Source: Solanum dulcamara (Eukaryota > Streptophyta > Magnoliopsida > Solanales > Solanaceae). From it: DNA of 64,000 bases. The notes under the pieces were generated by a model. That model was not told the origin of the DNA and ran no database searches. It was given only the letters and a program-made list of their open reading frames with translations. Position numbers and translations under genes: made by a program. Positions within the stretch are counted from its first letter, which is position 1. Every line of letters begins with the position of its first letter. The DNA is taken from NCBI RefSeq assembly GCF_947179165.1, contig NC_077242.1, positions 25,994,097-26,058,096 of the forward strand. Reading direction: 5' to 3'. Below are positions 33,201 through 45,095 of the stretch, in pieces.

Positions 33201-33876
33201 ACAACAATAGCTACCACTCTAATATTGATATGGCACCATTCAAAGCCCTGTATGGGAGGGGATGCAGGTCTTCCATAAAGTGGTTTGAAGCTATGGAAGT
33301 GGAGCCATAGAGAGTTGACTTAGTGAGGGATGCTCAGGATAAGGTAAGAAGCATCCAAGCTAAGATTCTAGTAACTCAAAGTCTTAGAAGAAATACGCTG
33401 ACTGAAAATTAAGGGATATGACATTCGATGCGGATGAATAAGTACTTCTAAAAGTATCACCCATTAAAAGGGTGATGAGATTTGTCAAGAAAGGCAAACT
33501 CAGCCCTCGCTATATTGACCCTTTTGAAATTCTTGACTGTGTAGGGCCAGTGGCGTACAGATTGGCTTTACCACCTAGCTTGTCTAGGGTACACCCGGTG
33601 TTCCATATGTCCATGCTAAAAAAGTACCATGAAGATGGGGGTTACATCATTAAATGGGACTCGGTGTTATTAGACAAGGAACTTCAATATGATGAGGAGC
33701 CAGTTGCAATTCTTGATCGTGATATCCAGAAGTTAAGGACTAAGGAGATCAATACGGTTACAGTGCAATGTAAATATTGTTCAGTAGAGAAAGCTACTTG
33801 GGAGATTGATAAAGACATGCGAGTAAAGTATCCTCAACTGTTCGACGAAACAAGTACTGCTCTATGTTTACTTTAG
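30262..33876 (+). pseudogene. gypsy (chromovirus-like) gag-pol with an internal deletion
   Basis: Gag starts with an RGRGRGR-type segment and an acidic stretch (about 30263-30480). It continues through [19 protein letters not shown] (30690-30750) to a zinc knuckle CFNCREPGHIRREFPH (near 31405), whose last Cys is Phe. Protease (31640-31915) shows [11 protein letters not shown] for the catalytic site. Reverse transcriptase (about 32210-32980) has [14 protein letters not shown] and the site [12 protein letters not shown], intact. RNase H begins (YCDASHSGL, 33100-33125) and jumps directly to the integrase C-terminal part EDMLRACVIDFGGHWDKF, losing most of RNase H and the integrase core. The end (33472-33876) has the [12 protein letters not shown] and chromodomain-like segments of the Tekay/Del lineage. 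Several stops and shifts are present. Confidence 0.85.
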
Positions 33877-33929
33877 CCTTGTTTTCCTAATTAGTTACTC
33901 GAGGATGAGTGATGGGTAAATTAGTATCT

Positions 33930-35712
33930 ATTATAATAACCTATCCCCATTATTAGGAATAGGCCAATGGGGAAGTATTCTCGGGCAAGAAAACTTCGGG
34001 TAGTAACTTTGGAAAAATTTAGCCTAAGCGACTCGGGCGAATTTTGAGTCAAGTAAAGTCTAGTGTGGTCATGTGAATGATGGAAGGTCAAATCTCTAAT
34101 TTGATTAGACAGGCTGATAGCCAAGACGATACAGAGCATTTATGGCTTCGTAGAATCACATTCGGGCGAGTAAAACTTCTAGAATCAAATTTGGCATGAA
34201 TGAACTATTTTAATACATCCTTGGAAGGGATTATATTGTCAAATGGGGGCTTGGAGCACAAACTTCGAGCTCACTATTTTTGCATATTTCTTTAGAGCGG
34301 GGCCGCCAGAGTAGGATGGGTCCTGTCAGAGTGGGATAGTCACGACTTAAATTATGAAAAACCACAGAAATAATTTTTTCTGCAAAATCAGTTTCTAAAA
34401 TTTCAAGAGGTGACCTAGGGCGAATTCTACCAATTTTTCACAGATTTACACACTTAAGGTAAGAATTTTACTTCTTAAATTCATACTTTAAGAACCTAGA
34501 AAGTATGGTTGGTAGTCGCTGGGGGGGTTGAACTGAAAACTAATGGTGGAAAATAGCCCTAAGGTGAGGTTAGGATCATTGTTTTGTCCTAGGGTGTGAA
34601 TTGTACTATATTTCATGATAGTTAGGCCATTGCATTGATTCTTTATATATATTTACTATTTTCTAGACCAAGAACGAGAAGAACGAACCTAGAAAGGGAA
34701 GACTCTTGCATTATAAGGTTGTTGAAGCTTGAAATTAAGGTAGGTGATGGTCTAGTTTCTCGTATGTGTTTCATATACTTGTTAAATTGCTTCATGATAT
34801 GCATGTGTGTATATGAATAGGGAAACATACTAGATTATATGTGAAATGACCACTTGTTAACCTGTTTTTGTGATGAACCCATTCTTGGTGATATAAAACT
34901 GTAAATACTGAATGTATTTGTGATTGTGGTATGCTTGGATTGGGTGTCACATTCCAACACATATTTGGATTGGGTGTCACATTCTGACATATATTTGTAT
35001 CGGGTGTCATATTCTGATACAAAGTTTTTTTATTTGTAGGTCCCTTGAGAGGACCCTTGTGTGAAATTATAGCATATGGAAGATATTGAGTTGTGATATG
35101 CTGAATATGGTTGAACTTGAGATTAGTTGACTTATTCTGTATATGTATATGCCTATTATGTTGAATTTACTTGTCTATGATCTGCTTACTGACTAACCGC
35201 GTGATCCAACCAGTGCACTTTGTTTTTGTGTATAGATACTATTCTTGCTCTGCCTTTTGTTGAGTACAGGGCATATTCAGCCGGCTGTGGAGAGACTTCG
35301 TCTAGAGGAGTGATTGTGTTTTCGAGTTTAAGGGTGAATTGTTCCTTTAGGCTGTCGCGAACTCCATCGTTATTTCTAGTCCCTTTTCTTTTCTAGGACA
35401 GAGATATTCAGACAATGGTTTTGTTGTTACTGGTTTCTACTTGGAGTTGTACTTCTGTTCTAGACTTGTTAGTTTTAGAGTTTTGGTACGATGACTTTCA
35501 GTTCCTAGAATGTATTTACTTTCGTATATTTTGAGTTTATAACTAGTTGGTTTATGAGTTTATGGGAACTGAGAATTTATATTTGATTTAATCTTGCTTT
35601 TATATCTTTAAGCTTGTGTAAACCTTGCGATTATTATTGTGGGGCTTATTAGAATGGTTCTCCCTCCGGAGAGTTAGAATGGGTGCCAGTCATGGCGGGT
35701 CGGGGTCGTGAC
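33930..35712 (+). repeat. 3' LTR of the chromovirus-like element
   Basis: Starts about where AATAACCTATCCCCATTATT follows the pol stop and ends GGGTCGGGGTCGTGACA at 35712. The left edge is approximate. It contains three 30-bp repeats (34935-35024). The sequence after its end is shared with 28982-29293. Confidence 0.65.
34935..35024. repeat. three tandem 30-bp units in LTR
   Basis: TTGGATTGGGTGTCACATTC recurs at 34936, 34966 and, diverged (TTGTATCGGGTGTCATATTC), at 34996. Confidence 0.85.
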
Positions 35713-36026
35713 AACCAATTCGGGGTTTTACACTCCTATCAAGCACACACACTCCTATCTAGCTATATTTAGCTACTCATAAAACAAGGGGTGAAAATTA
35801 TTTTCACCCCCAACTTTGCTTTTAAAATCAAACTTCCACCTTAACTTTGAACAATAATCAAACTCCCCCCTTTATCCTAATTAAATTTTTAAAATGCCTA
35901 TTATACCCTTTCATTATCGATTTGTTTTTACTTCTTTAGAAATTGTGATATTTTTATTTTTTTATTTAATGTAACAAATTTTCATAAAAGCATAAACATT
36001 ATTTTTGGACAAAAAAGTGAAAAAAA
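35606..36026 (+). repeat. duplicated segment: LTR 3' end plus flank, copy 2
   Basis: Counterpart of 28872-29293. The LTR end is at 35712 and the shared non-LTR flank continues to about 36026. Confidence 0.8.
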
Positions 36027-36654
36027 TACTAATTAAGTATATAAGTTAATGATGTTCTATAATGAAGTAAATTAGCATAATGAGAAAATTAATTTTATTA
36101 ATAATAATCAAAAATCTAATATTTATTTATACAAGTGAAAATAGCAGAGAATAATAACTATACAAATGTATTTCAATGTAGAAAATACAAATAATTAATT
36201 TAATTAAGGATAATTTTTTAAAGATTGTATTATTTAGATTTTAAATTATTTTATATTATAATTTATGTAATACTCCATCAATGTCAATCAAACTTGTTTA
36301 TTTATATAGAGGAGAATATCCACCGCCATTTATATTACTTGACTCTCATTCTAAAAATAGTAGTTTTAATTTACTTATCCGATTTATGAAATTTAAGAAA
36401 TTTTTAATGTCCTTTTATTTCTACCCTTAGTATTAAATAACTGCATATAGGGGTATATTTGATTCTTCTCACATATGTTTTTTTTTTGATTTTTTTGATT
36501 CAACGGTACATTTTTAATTTATCTTTTTGATGATCAAATTTATTTTTCTCATTACTTTTCTTGTATAATGTATTATACATACCGCGAAATATTTTTACAG
36601 ATACAAAAACTAAATTAAAATATGACAACAAAAAAATAGTTTTAAATTACAATA
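36027..36654. other. AT-rich intergenic, no gene seen
   Basis: AT-rich sequence with no reading frame or repeat that I can assign. Confidence 0.5.
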
Positions 36655-38330
36655 TAGCTGCAAAAAAATAATTTTCACTTCTTTGTCTGAAGTGCAGGTC
36701 AAAGCAGTTTAGAGGTTCTAAAAGATGTAAGAAAGCAATAGGATGGTAGATGGTTGAGATACATGGGATTAGCCCAACTTGTGTATGCACAAAATCTTCA
36801 TGGAAGAGGAGCATAAGCCAGGCTCACAGCCATAACACAGACTAAATCTTGTCATGAAAGATGTGGTGATAAAAGAGTTAATTAAGTGGTTATATGCAGG
36901 AATCATATACCCCATTTCAGATGGCAAGTGGGTCAGTCCAGTCCATTGTCTGCCAAAAAAAGGTGGGATGACTGTGATCACTAATGAAAAAAATGAGTTA
37001 ATCCCCACCAGAACAATCACTAGATAGCTCATTTGCATGGCCTATAGGAGTTTTAATGATTCCACAAGAAAAGACCATTACTCAGTCTTATTCATTGATC
37101 AGATGTTAGATAGGTTGACTAGACAAGAGTACTATTTCTTCCTGGATGGGTATTCAAGCTATAATCAGATCACCATTGCGTCGGAGGACTAGGAAAAGAC
37201 TACTTTCATATGACCTTATGGGACATATGCCTTCAAGCATATGCCATTTGGACTATGCAATGCTCCTACCATGTTCCAAAGATGCATGATGGCAATCTTC
37301 CATGATATGGTGGAGGATTTTGTAGAAATTTTCATGGATGACTTCTCAGTCTTTGGCGAGTCTTTTGATCTTTGTTTACAAAACTTAGAAAAGGTTTTAG
37401 CAAGATGTGAGAAGATCAATGTTATCGTAAACTAGGAAAAATGTCATTTTCTAGTGAAGAAGGGGATTGTGTTAGGCCACAAAGTGTCCAAAGAAGGGCT
37501 AGAGGTAGATAAAGCCTAGATTGAAGTGATTGAGAAACTACCACCTCCAATTTCGTTTAAGAGTGTTCACAGCTTCTTGGGGCATGCTATTTTTTATAGG
37601 AGGTTCATCAACGATTTTTCAAAGATCATCAGGCCCATCTGTAGCCTACTTGAAAAAGAGGTGAATTGTATGCAGGCGTTCAACCTCCTAATGACGAGGC
37701 TGACAGAAGCCCTAATCTTGATAGCTTCTGATTGGGAGTTACCCTTTGAGCTCATATGGAATGCTAGTGACATAGTAGTAGGAGCTGTCCTAGGTTAAAG
37801 AAAGGAGAAGATCTTTCACTCTATATACTATGCTAGCAAGACTCTCGACTTAGCCTAAGCAAACTACATTGTCACAGAAAAGGTAATGCTTGCACTAGTC
37901 TATGCATTTAAAAAATTTCAATCATACCTGGTACATACTAAGGTTATTTTTTAGTATGTACTGCCCACTAATGATTCAAAAGTGGTAAGTCAAATTCTAA
38001 AGAAGTATATCTTCACAAGGTTCGGCACTCCAAGAGCCATCATCATCGATGGAGATAAGCATTACATTAATCAGACTATAAAAATTCTTATAGCTAAGTT
38101 TGCTGTTTGGCACAAGGTGATGACAGCATATGACCCCAAACAAGCTGGCAAGTCGAGGTATCTAATCGAGAGGTGAAGCAAATCCTCCAAAAGACTGTGA
38201 ATGGTACAAGAAAAGATTGGTCACTCAAACTAGATGAAGCATTGTGGGCTTATTGGACTGCGTACAAGACACCTATTAGAACCTCACCGTACTATATGGT
38301 GTTTGACAAAGCGTGTAGTTGACCCTTTTC
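36655..38330 (+). pseudogene. Athila-type gypsy pol fragment
   Basis: Plus-strand pol of the Athila/Tat group: AGIIYPISDGKWVSPVHCL with PKKGGM (about 36895-36970), the LDGYSSYNQI segment (37140), MPFGLCNAPTMFQRCM (37241), the polymerase site IFMDDFSVFG (about 37330), and LGHKVSKEGLEVDKA. RNase H then reads as LPFELIWNASDIVVGAVLG and SIYYASKTL. At about 37963 it passes straight into integrase text (TNDSKVV, FTRFGTPRAII), so the end of RNase H and the integrase N-terminus are deleted. Stops are frequent. No LTR of this group is recognisable nearby; it is an orphan fragment. Confidence 0.85.
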
Positions 38331-38516
38331 TTACCACTTATTGATTGGTCGAGGATATTTTTGACCTTTTCTATACTAATGTATTTGTATATGCATCTAT
38401 GGTACCATGTCGGAGAAGATCCTAAAGGATTAATTGTGGAAGTCATGGATCAAAAACAGGCACGTATGTATGGACTTTAGTCCCTCTGTCCGTATGAACC
38501 ACTGAATAGAAGGATG

Positions 38517-41438
38517 TGTAATGACCCTCCAGGTCATTTTCCTTATATTACTTCCATTTCAATATTTAGAGCCTTCCTATGTTGGCATTGGTAGCTTGAT
38601 CGCATGGTCTTTCGTCTAGATTTTTATGCAGCTTTTTGTGTTTTGATGTCTTTATAACTTGAAAAGTTAACTTTGGTCAAAACTATGGGAAAACAACCTC
38701 ATAAAAAATTTGGATAGTCCTATCAACTTTGAAATAGCCTAACGTATGGTTGGATCGAGTTTTGAGCCTTTCAGTGCGAGTTTAAACCATCTAGCATTTC
38801 ATCCTCTAAAATTGGCCAAAAGTTGACTTTGGTCAATATTATTAGAAAATATGCCGAATGAAAATTTTGACAGTATAACTAGCTTTAGAATATCAAATTT
38901 GGTCTAGAACGACCGTGCATTCGACTCTCGAGGGTTCCAGACTCATTTTGAGCCCCTTGGTGGATTTTGGTTAAAAATGGCCCTTGGAAGTAGAATTCAC
39001 ATTTAGTCGTAATAACCTCGTATGAAAATTTTGATCGTGTTGTTGAGTCTAGAATGTCAAATTTGGTGGGTTATCATAGTTTATTTGCATGCACGTGGTT
39101 CCGAACCAATCCCGAGCACCCCATCAAAAATTTCAAAGTTTCCAAAATTAGTTATTTCAGCTAATATCTTGTGTAAGGGGGTTTGTTCTCTGCGATCACG
39201 GGCTCCTGGGCTTTGTTTGCGGAGCTCAGGCTTTATGACTTTCACGATTGTAGGCCCAGGCCATGTTTGCGAAGGTGTTGATAGTCCTTCGCTGTGTTTG
39301 CAGAGGTTTTGGTCCCTCAACTCTACGACGACGGGCTACTATAACCACGTTTGCAGAGGGTAAATATGCCAAATCCCTTTTTATATGTATCTAACACAAT
39401 CAGTTTGAGATGGATATTTCAAAGTTGGTTTTCTCACCCGGTTTAGCTTCGAATTAAGCAATTCAAAAGGCTAGATTGTGGGGTTTATTGAGAGCAATAT
39501 CGCGGTATTGTCAAAATAAGCTGTAGACTCTCCATTTAAGGTAAAATTTGGGTTATATCTGCTGCCATGTGCATGTCATAGAACAAAATGGTTTTTTTCG
39601 TGTATCACTAATTTGTGGAATTTCTGAGCCTCGAATTGTCTCCTATTTTGGGGCACAAAATCGAGGAGCTAATTTGGACCAGTTTCCAAGGTTAATTCTA
39701 GAATTTTTGATATGGGTCCCATATTTTTATTTTTGACCTCAAAAATGGTCTGTCTCTATTTCTTGTGATTTTAGTGCCAAAACAAGGGTATTGATGTTAT
39801 GAATCTATTTTTGACAGTGTGGTAGTGATCAGAGATCATATAGAAAGGGAAAGCTCCGGCATTGTGAGTTGGAGCACGCATGTTCGGCCTATAAGTAGGC
39901 TACGGCTTCCCATTCCTTAGATTGAGCTAGAATGTGTAAATACTTGTCGAAATTGATGGAATTCGGGTTGGGTAGCTATTGTGTATATGTTAGATGATTA
40001 GAAACCATATTTTAGGCCTTCTTCAGGTATTTTGGGTAGTTGAAAGCATGTATCCCTTATTGTTGTTTACCTATTCTTTGTATGTTATTGAATTCCTATT
40101 TATAATTACCTAGAGAATAGTGGCCTTAGTTTAGGGTAATTAAAACTTGTCTTAGATGGTCCAACATCATTTTGGTTGTCTTAGATCCCTAGAGACTGAT
40201 ATAGCAGACTAGAGTCTGATAGTTGGGTGTTCGCTAGATAGTAACCTTGCTCTAGTAAAACTTTTGTCCATAATTTCCCAAGTCCTGCAGCTTATGAGAT
40301 ACGTTAGTGATGTTAGACTCATTTTTCAGCTTAAGATCAGTTTTAAATGAAGCTCAGATGGTTATGTTGGCTTATTTCATTGTGTATGGAGATCCATGGT
40401 GGCTGTTAGAATACAACTTAAAATGGGAATCTTCGATAGCTTCAATTATGTTTTCTCTGAGTATCCAAATTCGAGTTTCGACCTCCAATTCTGGGATCCC
40501 ATCAAAGAGTATTTGGGTTAAATGCTCAAACTCGACCTACTTATTTCTCATGGCGAGTATTTGGATTTGAGTTCCAGCCTCGACAATATTGATAATTCTG
40601 ATAAGCATTTAGATTTTAGGTTCGACCTCAGTATTTCAATCACTTGTGGTTCAGGACTGGGTATGGTTCTTCAGCTCTCAGAGGTTCAAATTCATTGGTT
40701 CCTAGTCCTTGTAATCTTAACTATTGTGTATACCCAGCAGGATTATGGGGGTTTGTCCAATTTTTAAAAAAACATTGTGCACGAGTGTCCTGGTTGGGCT
40801 TATGGGGGCCTGTTGGGTGTAGTTAGCTGTAGTTTTTCCTAGTTGGTACTTTTATTATTCGCGTTTGATTACTTACTTTCTTACTATAGGTTTCTATTTC
40901 TGACTCCTAGTTGGGTTTATTCCTCTTTTTCATATTGTTTTTACCCTTCATTCCCAGTCGGCCTATGATGCCTACTTGTACTTGTTGTCTTGGTACTCAT
41001 ACAATACTCTGCATCTACCTTCGTGATGCAGGTCCAAGTACCAATTCCCACATCTAACCTATCGAGCTAGTAGCAGTCTACAATGGAGATGAGGGTGAGC
41101 ACTTAACCTTTTAGGATCATTTATGTCTCCCTCGGCATGGATGACCCGTCTTTTGCATGTTAGGACTAGCCAGTTATTATATTTGTTTATGGTCCACTTT
41201 TAGGACTTGTAATTATCTTTTATTTTGTAGTAGCTTTATACTTGTGACTTTCAGGTTCTTGGAGGGATTACTCATGTACGTATAAATATATTTCAGCTCT
41301 TTTTATCGTTATTATATAGTTTCTATCAGTTCCTATCTAGTTTTCCCCCTTATACCCATTACTAGTAGTTTCGGGTTGGCTTACCTGCCTTTGGGTTATG
41401 GTAGATGCTATCATGTCTCGAGAAATTAGGTTGTGACA
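38517..41438 (+). repeat. gypsy 5' LTR, 2.9 kb
   Basis: Starts TGTAATGACCCTCCAGGTCA and ends GGTTGTGACA. A cluster of TTTGCGGAG/TTTGCGAAGG/TTTGCAGAGG motifs lies at about 39175-39365, some 650-850 bases from the LTR start. The sequence after it (TTGGATTAGTGCCCCAGG) aligns with the iMet primer site but carries several changes. Confidence 0.8.
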
Positions 41439-41639
41439 AGTTGGATTAGTGCCCCAGGTTCAATGGTCTCACGTATATAGAGCTAATATCTAGTAAAGTC
41501 TTACAGATCGGTGTAGAGACATCTGTAACCCATCTTCGGGAGGTAACAGGATGTCATTAGGAAAGTTCTCTATGTTGTATAACCTCGTGCAATGTGTGTC
41601 TTATTGGTTTCATGAAATCTCATTTTCTTCATTCTTTTG

Positions 41640-44600
41640 CAGGGATAACTTGTACCTGTGGTACTACCTGTGGTGATGACCCGCCAGGACAGAAAGATAT
41701 AGCCTTGGCTAGGCCTAGAAGTCAGCCCCGAGGCAGAGTTAAGGGTGTAGCATCAGCCCCAGACAGAGATATGACTCCAGAGCACTAGGGTGACCCTATT
41801 CCTCATTAGCCAAAGAGGCCAGGATCAACACAGCCCTAAGCCATAGCCATCATGACTTCAGGCCTATATTTGGTCATTGTATAGTTATGGTCCTTGCTGA
41901 TTCACATGGATTCCACGTGCCCCATGCTACTCGGGTCAGACCCAATTTTATAATAGTTGGGGGGTGCCAGATTCAGTGAAAAAGAATAAATTCTTTCAAG
42001 TACTGACAGAGCTTCACACGGGTCTTACATCTTTTTTCCAACTTAAAAAGGGAATAAAGCATGATTACGAATTGCAGACTAGCGTTGAACACAGACTGAG
42101 ACTCTCCCGCCCCTTTAACAAAAGCTTTGAGGTCAATCACCATATCCCAAGTCTTATTGTCAAACCGATTCTCTATTGGGGTTATACCTTATGCCCCAAC
42201 ACCAGCTCTCAATATACCAGCATTATGGGATCAGCCAACTTTATTAGCTCTCGAGGTTCAGCCGACCCCAGCACCTATAGCACCCCAGCCAGCTGCCCTA
42301 GAGAGTGTTATGACATTACATGAAGATGTCGGGGGTATTCTAGATGTTGTCACCTTTGATATTTTTAGCAGTGAGCGGGGAGGATGCTATGGAGTTTTTG
42401 ACTACTTAATGCAAGAAGCTCCAGTGTTTAGGCCTTATGGAGTCCAGAGGAGCTGATTTCACTACTCACCAGTTTTAGGGCTTAGCCTAGTAGTGGTGGT
42501 GCTCCTATTTACAATCTAGACTAGCTGGGTCACCTCCTTTGTCATGGACTGAGTTTACAGAGGCTTTCCTGGACAGATATATCCCTAAAAGTGTCAGGGA
42601 CTGACTTTGAGATTAGTTTATGAGGCTAAAGTAGGGCCCTATGATGGTCTAAAGTACGAGGCCAAATTCCATCTGCTTTCCCTTTATGGTACAATGATTC
42701 TACCCATTGATAAGGAGAGGGTGTGATGCTTCATGTGTGGATTGAGGTATCAATTGAGGTTAGAGACAAAGAACTAGGTTTCAGTGAAATATTTATTTCT
42801 TGATGTTGTTAATCAAGCTCATACCATGGAGCATATTCATTGCGAGGCCCAAACGGGCAGTGACAAGAGGGAAAGACACTAGGGTAGCTGCATGGGTCCC
42901 AAACTAGGGACAAAGACAGCTATAACATGCCCCATCAGAGGTTCTAGTAGGATAGATATCAGCACAGTCAGCCCTGCCAGCCTGTTCAGGCAGCTCTACG
43001 AGTTTCAAATGGCAGCCAGCCCCATCAGGGTAGTTCTAGCACAGGCTAGAGCTCGAGGGGATCAAATTCTCTTTATTCCTATAGTGGTTGGGTAATTATA
43101 GGACGTTCAGCTTTGAGGTGTTATGACTATGGTTTACTTGATCACTGGTCTAGAAAGTGCCCCCATCGAGCTAAACAAATATCAGTAGTGCACCTTCACA
43201 TATAGGCGGAGACCAGAGTCAGAGTCGTGGAGGTGAAGACCAAAGTTAGGGTCGTGGGAGCAGATATTAGACATAGGGCTGTAGAGGCAGCCACTAGGGT
43301 ATTTTGGAGGTCCTAGAAGAGGCAAGTTGGGTGGTAGGATAGATATCCGCCATAGAGGCTGATAGGGCCACTCTTATATCGCTCCAGCATAGACGGAGGC
43401 TGAGGCATCAAATGATGTTATCACGTGTACTATTCTCTATGCTAGTAGACTACTTCAGCTTTATTTGATCAAGGTTCTACATATTTATATGTGTCCATAT
43501 ATTTCATTACCCATTTGGGTATTAATTTTGAGCCTTTAGCAGTACCGTTGCATGTTTCCACCCTAGGAGATTCTTTAGTAGTGGATCAGGTTTGTAGATC
43601 ATGTATGGTGACTATTTTGGGGCATGATACTCGGGTAGATCTTATTTTACTTGATATGTTGGATTTTGATATTATTCTAGGCATGGACTGGCTATCTCCT
43701 CACCATACGGTTTTGGATTACTATGTCAAGACCGTTACCTTAGCCATGGTGGTATTTTTCTAGTTTTGAGATAGAGTGCTTATAGCCGCACACCGACGGG
43801 GATTATATCTTTTATGATAGCTCAGTGATTGGTTGCCTCTTGGTGTCTAGCTTATTTAGTGTATGTCTGGGATGTATCCAGTGTGGCCCCATCTATTGAT
43901 TTTGTTCCTATGGTTCGAAAGTTTATTGATGTATTTCCTACCAACCTACCTAGCCTACCTCCGTAGAGAGATATTGATTTTGCTATAGACTTGGAGTAGG
44001 ACACTAAGCCCATCTTAGTCCCACCTTACCGAATTGGTACTGCAAAGCTCTAGGAGCTTAGTAGTCATCTTAAACACCTCTTAGGTAATGGTTTCATCCA
44101 TCCGAGTATATCTCTGTGCGGTGATCCTATGTTATTTGTTAAGAATAAGGATGGTACTATGCATATGTGTATTGATTATATGTGGTTGACAAGGTGACAG
44201 TAAAGAACCGTTATCCCATTCCCTGCATTGATGACCTGTTGATTAGCTATAAGGTGCCTCCATGTTTTCTAACATTGATGTGAGATACGGCTACCATCAA
44301 TTGAGGATTAGGGCTGCAGACATCCCTAAGACTGTCTTTCGGACTCGCTATGGTCATTGCGAGTTTCTTGTGGTTTAATTTGGGCTTACTAATTCCCCTT
44401 CTGCCTTTATGGATTTGATAACCCAAGTATTCAGGTCCTATCTTAATTTTTTTATGATTGTGTTCATCGATGACATCTTAGAGTACTCGTGGAGTAGAGA
44501 AGAGCATGTGCAGTACTTGAGGATTGTGCTCCAGACTTTTAGAGATTAGCAGCTTTATGCCAAGTTCTCAATGTGCAAGTTTTAGTTGGAGTCGATGACA

Positions 44601-45095
44601 TTTCTGGGGCATGTTGTGTCCAACGAAGTCATCATGGTAGATCCTGCGAAGATTGGTGTTATTCATGGTTCAGAGCTTTGTCAGATTGGCTGGTTACTAC
44701 AGATGCTTCATCCAGGGTTTCTCCATTATTGCAGCCCCATTAACCCAGTTGACCCATCAAGTTGTCCCATTTGTGTGGTATGAGGAATGTTAGTCAAGCT
44801 TTTGAAGGCTCAACGAGTTGCTTACCATTGATCTTATCCCAACTTTTCCAGTTGAGGGCGAGGGCTTTATAGTGTATTGTGATGCATTTGGTGTTGGTCT
44901 AGGGTGTATTTTGATGCAAAGAGGCCAGGTTATTACATATGCCTCTAGGAAGTTGAGAGCACACGAGTGCAACTACCCCACTCATGATCTAGAGTTGGCG
45001 GTGATAGTTTTTGCACTCAAGATGTGGAGACACTACTTGTATGGGGTCCATTATGAGATATATACAGATCATCGCAGTGTACAGTACATCACCTC
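41640..45095 (+). pseudogene. gypsy gag-pol, degenerate and truncated
   Basis: Gag is spread over about 41640-43160. Its zinc knuckle near 43120-43160 reads CYDYGLLDHWSRKCP, with the second Cys replaced by Tyr. Protease covers 43390-43765 (VDLILLDMLDFDIILGMDWL), but its catalytic D-S-G segment near 43465 is broken. Reverse transcriptase is about 43915-44620. The site near 44465 reads VFIDDIL, but frameshifts flank it (a VKNKDGTMHMCIDY-like part near 44140 and FLGHVVSNE near 44600). RNase H begins at about 44818 with [20 protein letters not shown] and [20 protein letters not shown]. Reading stops making sense at 45095, where another element's protease starts. Confidence 0.8.

Larger units (their letters stand above)
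38517..45095 (+). mobile_element. Ty3/gypsy element, 5' LTR through RNase H (3' truncated)
   Basis: The LTR (38517-41438) is followed by a degenerate primer site at 41441-41458 and gag-pol up to RNase H. At about 45096 the sequence switches to the protease of a different gypsy family. Integrase and the 3' LTR are missing. The LTR start TGTAATGACCCTCCAGG puts it in the same family as 1591-4726. Confidence 0.8.

Noticed and set aside
39022..39363. 113-codon frame and its opposite 79-codon frame, as a possible novel gene
   Set aside because: Both lie in the motif cluster of the 2.9-kb LTR, with no homology or splice signals.
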